Assembly: GCA_018056825.1 (NCBI GenBank) | Contig: JAGPEW010000067.1 | Span: 1-5,445 of the forward strand | Reading direction: 5' to 3' | From: Candidatus Sordicultor aquaticus | GTDB lineage: Bacteria > Atribacterota > Atribacteria > Atribacterales > Caldatribacteriaceae | Length of the DNA stretch: 5,445 nucleotides | In this document: positions 1 to 5,445 of the stretch, piece by piece | Numbering within the stretch: position 1 is the stretch's first letter | Layout of the letters: each line of letters starts with the position of its first letter | The notes under the pieces: model-generated | The model's database searches: none | The model's input: the letters and a program-made list of their open reading frames with translations, nothing else | What the model was told of the DNA's origin: nothing | Made by a program: the position numbers and the translations under genes

Positions 1-678
1 GCTTTTTAAGATAGCATCAGTTAACTTCCCACCCTGGCCTTGAAATTCAACAACAGTATCTTCTTTTATTACCTCTACCCCCGCTCGATTAAGAGCACTC
101 TCAAGATAATAAGAGCTCTTCTCGTCCAACATATTCTGCAGTAAACGGTTAGCTAACTCCACCAGAGTAACTTTAACTCCCAACTCTATAAAAGCCTCAG
201 CGGTTTTGAGTCCAATAAAGCCTCCTCCTAAAATGGTTACTCGCTCTACTCTGTGATGCTTCATAAATTCACTTACTTTCTGCATATCCCGAGGGGTGGT
301 AAAGGTAAACACTCCTTCTAATTCTTTGCCGGGGAGAGGAGGAGCAACAGGCAATCCACCGGTAGCAATTAAAGCTTTTTCAAAAACAAAGCTCTCTCCG
401 CTGGACAAGATAAGTCGGTTGTTTTCTTTTTCTAATGTTTTTGCTTCCCCACCATATATTAAGTCCAAATCTAAGTTCTCTATCCACTCCGGACGATATC
501 TAATATCGCTAACTCTATTACCTAAATAATAGGTAAAAAGAGGAGGAGAATAAATGCCATTCTCTTTAGTAATAGCAACTATTTTACCCTTCCTATCCCT
601 TTCTCGAATAGTTCGAGCACACCACCAGCCAGCCACCGAAAAACCAACCAAAAGATAACGAGTTTCAATATCATTCAT
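1..678 (-). CDS. FAD/NAD(P)-dependent pyridine nucleotide oxidoreductase of the glutamate synthase operon, partial (C-terminus beyond left edge)
   Basis: The reading frame is open from an ATG at 676-678 to the left edge, giving 226 N-terminal residues. It begins with an FAD-binding Rossmann motif, YLLVGFSVAGWWCARTIRE (about residues 8-26). An ATGGLP segment near residue 108 is typical of the family, and a second dinucleotide fold follows, VTILGGGFIGLKTAEAF (about 148-164), which would bind NAD(P)H. This is the layout of NADH oxidase / rubredoxin reductase / nitrite reductase-like flavoproteins. By position next to a polyferredoxin and a split glutamate synthase, it probably passes electrons from NAD(P)H to the synthase, replacing the usual GltD small subunit; that role is inferred. 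The start overlaps the ferredoxin stop by 8 nt and has a TGAGG at 688-692, nine nt upstream. The ATG at 672-674 is in another frame. In the first motif the usual GxGxxG reads GFSVAG, an accepted variant, but the following WWC is unusual. The nicotinamide specificity and the C-terminal domain cannot be judged. Confidence 0.88.
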   Translation of the reverse strand, partial: MNDIETRYLLVGFSVAGWWCARTIRERDRKGKIVAITKENGIYSPPLFTYYLGNRVSDIRYRPEWIENLDLDLIYGGEAKTLEKENNRLILSSGESFVFEKALIATGGLPVAPPLPGKELEGVFTFTTPRDMQKVSEFMKHHRVERVTILGGGFIGLKTAEAFIELGVKVTLVELANRLLQNMLDEKSSYYLESALNRAGVEVIKEDTVVEFQGQGGKLTDAILKS

Positions 679-1102
679 AAGTCAAAGCCTCATTAGGACA
701 ATTTTTAACACAAACCGGTGTTTCTCCTCGGCACAAGTCACATTTACTAGCTACTTTTTTAGTTTTCTCCTCTCTCTTAATCACACCCAGAGGGCAGCTC
801 ATAATACACATCCAGCATCCTACACATTTATTTTCATCACACAAAACCGCCTGAGTTTCCTCATCCCGATACATAGCTCCAGTAGGGCAATTTTCCAGGC
901 ACAAAGCTTCATCACAATGGCGGCACTGTAAAGCGAAAGACAAATAACCTTCTTCTTCTACTCTAACTCGAGGAAGAGGACGAGGCTCTTCTCCTCGAAA
1001 AGCTTTAACAATTTTTCCACTTCGAGAATGCTTGACCAAGCAGTTTATCTCACACAACCGACAGCCAATGCAGTACTCTTCATGAATATGAATTTTCTTC
1101 AC
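671..1102 (-). CDS. Four-cluster 4Fe-4S polyferredoxin (electron-transfer subunit)
   Basis: This 143-residue protein has 17 cysteines, 16 of them in the four groups of the DMSO-reductase-beta / HycB / CooF type ferredoxin family: C11-x2-C14-x2-C17-x3-C21, C60-x2-C63-x4-C68-x3-C72, C93-x2-C96-x2-C99-x3-C103 and C121-x2-C124-x6-C131-x3-C135. In this family the first and last groups share two clusters and the middle groups share the other two, so four [4Fe-4S] clusters are expected. C88 is the extra cysteine. There is no signal peptide or membrane segment, so it is cytoplasmic. It starts with GTG at 1100-1102, only 3 nt after the stop of the FMN subunit; a purine-rich AGGAGAGGG (1113-1121) inside that gene is the likely ribosome binding site. 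Its place between the catalytic subunit and the flavoprotein suggests it wires electrons between them (inference). It could alternatively let the complex draw on a free ferredoxin pool. Confidence 0.93.
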   Translation of the reverse strand: MKKIHIHEEYCIGCRLCEINCLVKHSRSGKIVKAFRGEEPRPLPRVRVEEEGYLSFALQCRHCDEALCLENCPTGAMYRDEETQAVLCDENKCVGCWMCIMSCPLGVIKREEKTKKVASKCDLCRGETPVCVKNCPNEALTYE

Positions 1103-1105
1103 TTT

Positions 1106-2626
<1,521 letters not shown>

Positions 2627-3702
2627 AATTCACCTTCTCTCCTAATTTACCCCAGATTATTTCTCCCCCCTGGAAAGGAACAAGGCGATCCAGCTCCGGA
2701 GATATTTCCCTTATAGCACACTCTTCACTGGCTAAATAGAAAGTTTCTCCTCTCCAGCCTGCTACCATAGGACGGAGTTTTATTCTATCTACCATACCAA
2801 ACATACCTCCCTCAAAGCCTACGATGATGCTAAACGGTCCATTAAGGAGCGCTCCACCGTAGGTTATCCGCATTGCCTTATAAAAACTCCTTTCTGGCTC
2901 GTCCATATCCTCAATGTCAGACCAGAAAGGACTGGCTAATGCCGCTTTTAAATAAGGGATGGGAAGATGGTGTTTTCGGGCTAAAAGGTCTATCAGGTAG
3001 GCAATAACTTCTGTATCAGTTTGTAAATTACAGAAATAACCAAAATTCTGTAGATAACGGCGGTTTATACCATAAGAAGAAATTTCTCCATTATGGACTA
3101 CTGACCAGGAAAGGAGCCCAAAAGGATGGGCTCCTCCCCACCATCCTACACTATTGGTGGGAAATCGACCATGAGCAATCCAGCAATATCCTTCATATTC
3201 TTCCAAGCGGAAAAAATGTCCAATATCTTCAGGATAACCTATCCCTTTAAATATTCCCATATTCTTACCACTAGAAATAACGTAAACATCATCCACTCGA
3301 GAATTAATATCCATAACTACTTGCACTACTTCATCTTCTTCTTGATATTTTTCTCCCTTAAATCTCAAAAAATATCTCTTAAACAGAGGATAATCATTTA
3401 TTGCTTTATTTTCTCTTACTGGTATAGTCTCTGCTCTTTCTATAGAAAATTTTTTCTCTAATATGTCTTCTACTTCGCTTTCTCTACCCTTCTTATCATA
3501 AAGGATATGAAAAGCGTAGAGTTCAGTGAATTCCGGATAAATACCATAAGCAGCGAATCCACCACCTAAACCATTGGATCGCTCATGCATAGTAGCAATA
3601 GAGCGAATAATGTTTTCTCCTGATATCTTCTGACCATCCTGGTTGAGGATACCCGCTACTGCACATCCTGATGGCACATAAAAATCCTCTCTCATAGAAA
3701 AA

Positions 3703-3708
3703 CCTCCT
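3703..3708 (-). promoter_or_regulatory. Shine-Dalgarno of the amidotransferase gene, overlapping the glnA stop codon
   Basis: On the minus strand the sequence reads AGGAGG, seven nt before the ATG at 3693-3695. It shares bases with the glnA TAG stop (3707-3709), so ribosomes finishing glnA pass directly over it. This supports the chosen start and tight coupling of the two genes. Confidence 0.85.
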
Positions 3709-5041
3709 AAAGAATGGGAAGATATTTTTCAATTTCATAGGGATGGACTATGGTTCGGTATTCATCCCACTCCACCAATTTACTTTTAATTAGAAAATCA
3801 AAAATGTGGTCTCCCAGTGCTTCTCGCAAAATTTTGCTCTGAGAAGCATAATTAATAGCTTCCCTTAAGCTGCCAGGAAGAGAATCTATTTTCAATTGTT
3901 CCCTCTCTTCCTGACTCATATGATAAACGTCTCTTTCTATAGGTTCTGGCAATTCATAATTCCCTTCTATTCCAGCCAATCCTGCCGCTAACATAGCCGA
4001 AAAAACCAGATAAGGGTTGCAAGCGGGGTCAGGGTTACGTACCTCAATCCGGGTAGCTTTTTCTCTGCCAGGTTTATACATAGGCACTCGAACCAGAGTG
4101 GAGCGGTTTCTTCTCGCCCAACATATATATACCGGTGCTTCATATCCCGGAACTAATCGTTTATAAGAATTAACCCACTGATTAGTAACCAGGGCAATTT
4201 CTTTAGCATGACCCAAGATACCGGCAATATATTTTTTAGCCATGTCTGAGAGAAAATAAGGATCCTGAGCATCAAAAAAGGCATTTTTATCTCCCTGGAA
4301 AAGAGATTGATGGGTGTGCATACCAGAACCATTTATCCCCATAACTGGTTTAGGCATAAAGGTGGCATAAACTCCATATTTTTGAGCTATTTCTTTCACT
4401 ACAATACGATAAGTCATAACTTGATCTGCCATCATCAGAGCGTCAGCATAACGGAGGTCTATCTCATGCTGAGAAAAAGCCACCTCATGGTGACTGTATT
4501 CTACCCGAATTCCCATCTCTTCTAAAGTGCGGATAGTATCCCTACGCAAGTCAGAAGCAGCATCTAAAGTGGTGAGGTCAAAGTAGCTACCCTGGTCCAA
4601 AGGGATAGGTTCTTTATCGCTTTGGAAATAGAAAAACTCCAATTCTGGACCCACATAAAAGCTAAAACCTTTTTCCTTTAATTTCCTTAAATTCCTTTTT
4701 AACATATAACGGGGGTCACCATCATAAGGGGAGCCGTCAGGGTTTAAAACATCACAAAACATTCTTCCTACTTTTTCCTCCCCACTTCTCCAGGGAAGAA
4801 TTTGGAAAGTAGTGGGGTCAGGTAGAGCAATCATATCGCTTTCATCTATTCGAGCAAACCCTTTGATAGAAGAACCATCAAAGCCCATTCCTTCCTGAAG
4901 AGCATTTTCTAACTCTTCAATAGGAATGGCAAAACTTTTTAAACTTCCTAAAACATCAGTAAACCATAACCGAATAAACTTCACCCGATTTTCCTGACAG
5001 AAATTAATTACTTCTTCTTTACTTTTTAATTGGCAAGCCAT
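3707..5041 (-). CDS. glnA: Glutamine synthetase, type I-alpha
   Basis: The 444-residue enzyme makes glutamine from glutamate, ammonium and ATP and matches the length of Bacillus-type GlnA. The N-terminal beta-grasp domain carries FDGSSIKGFARIDESD (54-69); R64 there corresponds to the arginine linked to glutamine feedback inhibition in Bacillus GlnA. Catalytic-domain motifs are GPELEFF (131-137, metal ligands E133 and E135), E186 and E193 in EVAFSQHEID, NGSGMH (237-242), NSYKRLVPGYEAP (291-303, with the flap Glu301), and RIEVRNPDPACNPYL (331-345). It lacks the 25-residue insertion and the NLYDLPPE-type adenylylation site of GSI-beta enzymes, so control by GlnE is not expected. The ATG at 5039-5041 has AGGGAGG nine nt upstream and lies 29 nt after the last leader terminator. 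It is the first gene of the operon, and its product feeds the downstream glutamate synthase. Variations from the commonest consensus, such as GPELEFF for GPEPEFF and MHTHQSLF for MHCNQSLF, do not remove catalytic residues. Confidence 0.98.
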   Translation of the reverse strand: MACQLKSKEEVINFCQENRVKFIRLWFTDVLGSLKSFAIPIEELENALQEGMGFDGSSIKGFARIDESDMIALPDPTTFQILPWRSGEEKVGRMFCDVLNPDGSPYDGDPRYMLKRNLRKLKEKGFSFYVGPELEFFYFQSDKEPIPLDQGSYFDLTTLDAASDLRRDTIRTLEEMGIRVEYSHHEVAFSQHEIDLRYADALMMADQVMTYRIVVKEIAQKYGVYATFMPKPVMGINGSGMHTHQSLFQGDKNAFFDAQDPYFLSDMAKKYIAGILGHAKEIALVTNQWVNSYKRLVPGYEAPVYICWARRNRSTLVRVPMYKPGREKATRIEVRNPDPACNPYLVFSAMLAAGLAGIEGNYELPEPIERDVYHMSQEEREQLKIDSLPGSLREAINYASQSKILREALGDHIFDFLIKSKLVEWDEYRTIVHPYEIEKYLPIL

Positions 5042-5048
5042 CTAAGAA

Positions 5049-5057
5049 AACCTCCCT
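5049..5057 (-). promoter_or_regulatory. Shine-Dalgarno of glnA
   Basis: The minus strand reads AGGGAGGTT here, with the GGGAGG core at 5051-5056 nine nt before the glnA ATG. It lies 13 nt beyond the T-run of the nearest terminator, outside any obvious hairpin. Control therefore appears to be at transcription read-through rather than by hiding the ribosome site. Confidence 0.8.
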
Positions 5058-5070
5058 GATTTAAAGTAAT

Positions 5071-5109
5071 AAAAAAAGGCGCTCTACCCCGACATCGGGA
5101 CAGAACGCC
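5071..5109 (-). terminator. Leader intrinsic terminator 2 (glnA-proximal)
   Basis: On the minus strand a 32-nt inverted repeat (5109 to 5078) starts GGCGTTCTGTCCCGA and ends TCGGGGTAGAGCGCC. It can form a stem of about 14 bp with three G-U pairs and a tiny loop, followed at once by seven Ts (5077 to 5071). It stands between promoter and glnA, only about 30 nt before the start codon, so it must be bypassed for the operon to be expressed. Its 5' arm overlaps hairpin P2 of the same unit. Confidence 0.93.
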
Positions 5110-5141
5110 TCTGTTCTATGTTTACCCTTCTTTAGGTTAAA
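5100..5141 (-). promoter_or_regulatory. ANTAR-type dual-hairpin RNA target, unit 2 (antiterminator)
   Basis: Two small hairpins lie side by side in the transcript. P1 (5141 to 5121) has loop AAAGAA closed by ACCT/GGGT, extended by three A-T pairs past a bulged A. P2 (5119 to 5100) has loop AGAGGC closed by a 7-bp stem ATAGAAC/GTTCTGT. Both loops are six bases long with A at position 1 and G at position 4, the known hallmark of RNAs bound by ANTAR-domain antiterminators such as EutV and NasR. The 3' arm of P2 (5106-5100) is also part of the 5' arm of terminator 2, so P2 and the terminator exclude each other. The inferred function is that ANTAR-protein binding stabilises P2 and lets RNA polymerase read into glnA. 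Confidence 0.75.
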
Positions 5142-5154
5142 ATTTAAACTCGAT

Positions 5155-5183
5155 AAAAAAAAGCGTTCCCGGTAAAGGAACGC
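5155..5183 (-). terminator. Leader intrinsic terminator 1 (promoter-proximal)
   Basis: On the minus strand GCGTTCC (5183-5177) pairs perfectly with GGAACGC (5169-5163) across a 7-nt loop, followed by eight Ts (5162 to 5155). Its 5' arm overlaps the P2 hairpin of unit 1. It lies about 28 to 56 nt from the predicted transcription start, so un-antiterminated transcripts would be very short. Confidence 0.92.
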
Positions 5184-5210
5184 CTTCGTTCTATTGCACC
5201 CTCATTGGTG
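5178..5210 (-). promoter_or_regulatory. ANTAR-type dual-hairpin RNA target, unit 1 (antiterminator)
   Basis: P1 (5210 to 5197) has a CACC/GGTG stem and a six-base loop AATGAG, with A at position 1 and G at position 4. P2 (5191 to 5178) has a GAAC/GTTC stem and loop GAAGGC, keeping G4 but with G instead of A at position 1; that G could pair with the last C to leave a four-base loop. The P2 segment (5194-5178) matches that of unit 2 (5119-5103) at 15 of 17 positions. P2 shares its 3' arm with terminator 1, giving the same either/or switch as unit 2. The stems are shorter than in unit 2, so this unit may bind the regulator more weakly. Confidence 0.68.
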
Positions 5211-5217
5211 TACGTTT

Positions 5218-5246
5218 ATTTTATTACAAACCATTTAGCCTGTCAA
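5218..5246 (-). promoter_or_regulatory. Sigma-70/sigma-A promoter of the glnA operon
   Basis: The minus strand has a perfect -35 TTGACA (5246-5241), a 17-bp spacer and a -10 TAAAAT (5223-5218), one base from TATAAT. Transcription should begin near 5210-5212, directly at the foot of hairpin P1 of unit 1. The RNA thus begins with the regulatory structures and leaves no room for another sensor. Such a strong, activator-independent core fits control by termination in the leader. Confidence 0.9.
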
Positions 5247-5253
5247 CAGAAAT

Positions 5254-5294
5254 TTTAAAAGGTGTTATTTAAAGTTTAAAAGGGTGTAGTTATT
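5254..5294. repeat. Pair of direct repeats, 21 bp apart, upstream of the -35 box
   Basis: The plus strand holds tttaaaaggtgttatt (5254-5269) and tttaaaagggtgtagttatt (5275-5294), whose starts are 21 bp apart, two helical turns. Relative to the predicted start they occupy about -43 to -58 and -64 to -83, where activators or UP elements act. No known operator is recognised. An AT-rich UP element or chance similarity is possible. Confidence 0.4.
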
Positions 5295-5445
5295 CTGTGA
5301 TAATGCAAAACTATAAGAGGGCAAAACCCCCTAACCAACCCCCTAGAAAAAGGAAAAACCCAAACAACAAACATAAAAAGGACAAAGACTACAGTGGGAA
5401 AATCCTCCGCCAGTATGTTGTGAAAGTGTTAATGGGGATAAAACA
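5295..5445. other. Non-coding region upstream of the glnA operon, unassigned
   Basis: No convincing coding frame with a ribosome binding site is visible on either strand. Apart from the C-rich repeat, the sequence is low in structure. The outer part (about 5400-5445) ends in CA on the plus strand (TG on the minus strand) and has a CCGCC...TTGTGAAAG...GGGGATAA texture that loosely recalls insertion-sequence ends of the IS21 kind. This is an impression from memory and is not supported by a visible transposase. Confidence 0.3.
5325..5344. repeat. Short C-rich direct repeat (aaccccct twice, 12-bp period)
   Basis: On the plus strand aaccccct occurs at 5325-5332 and 5337-5344, with aacc between. 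A GGG-CAAAA-CCC inverted repeat (5319-5329) adjoins it; on the minus strand this is followed by a T-rich stretch and could be a weak terminator of a gene to the right. No function is assigned. Confidence 0.4.

Noticed and set aside
296..529. Plus-strand open frame of 77 codons
   Set aside because: It lies antisense inside the flavoprotein gene, has no recognisable domain, and the minus-strand frame shows clear FAD/NAD motifs.
672..674. Second ATG (ATGA overlap) as the flavoprotein start
   Set aside because: It is in a different frame from the FAD-binding motif; the ATG at 676-678 is the in-frame start.
3126..3461. Plus-strand open frame of 111 codons with a hydrophobic, Phe/Ile-rich translation
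   Set aside because: It is a shadow of the amidotransferase gene; the hydrophobicity follows from the complementary codons, and no ribosome site is visible.
5071..5183. The two hairpins as ordinary back-to-back terminators of a gene further right
   Set aside because: A strong promoter (5218-5246) lies directly upstream of them in the same direction, and both carry overlapping alternative hairpins, so they act on the glnA transcript.
5071..5210. CRISPR-like repeats
   Set aside because: Only two partly similar units, with internal dyad and U-runs typical of terminators and no regular repeat/spacer pattern.
5042..5215. T-box or glutamine riboswitch in the glnA leader
   Set aside because: No T-box sequence or specifier stem and no E-loop core of a glutamine riboswitch is seen; the leader is fully filled by the two short hairpin units.

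Overview
The window looks like chromosomal DNA from an anaerobic bacterium, probably a low-to-mid GC Bacillota (Clostridia / Moorella / Desulfotomaculum-like). The reasons are iron-sulfur-rich enzymes, a GSI-alpha type glutamine synthetase, strong AGGAGG ribosome binding sites, a textbook sigma-A promoter and leader terminators of a type known from Bacillota. Taxonomy is inferred from gene content and style, not from a marker.

Layout: everything codes on the minus strand, as one tightly packed nitrogen-assimilation operon read from right to left. It starts with a promoter (5218-5246), then a leader of about 170 nt (about 5211 to 5042) holding two consecutive hairpin/terminator units. Next come glnA (3707-5041), a stand-alone class II glutamine amidotransferase (2595-3695), the FMN/glutamate-synthase catalytic subunit with an N-terminal 2[4Fe-4S] ferredoxin domain (1106-2626), a four-cluster polyferredoxin (671-1102), and the first 226 codons of an FAD/NAD(P)-dependent oxidoreductase that runs off the left edge (1-678). 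Gene junctions are +11 nt, a 32-nt overlap, +3 nt and an 8-nt overlap, which implies co-transcription and translational coupling.

How the genes work together: GlnA makes glutamine from glutamate, ammonium and ATP. The amidotransferase releases ammonia from glutamine, and the FMN subunit adds it to 2-oxoglutarate to make glutamate. Electrons would come through the polyferredoxin and the flavoprotein. Together they form a GS-GOGAT module in which the usual large GltB is split into separate polypeptides. The GXGXG (GltB domain 3) subunit is not in the window and would be expected further left.

The most interesting part is the glnA leader. Each of its two units has a small hairpin with a six-base loop, a second hairpin whose loop is also six bases, and an intrinsic terminator whose 5' arm overlaps the second hairpin. 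This is the architecture of RNA targets of ANTAR-domain antiterminator proteins, here present twice in series. No ANTAR protein gene is in the window. Upstream of the promoter (5247-5445) there is no gene: only a 21-bp-spaced direct repeat, a short C-rich repeat, and unassigned sequence that may include the end of a mobile element.
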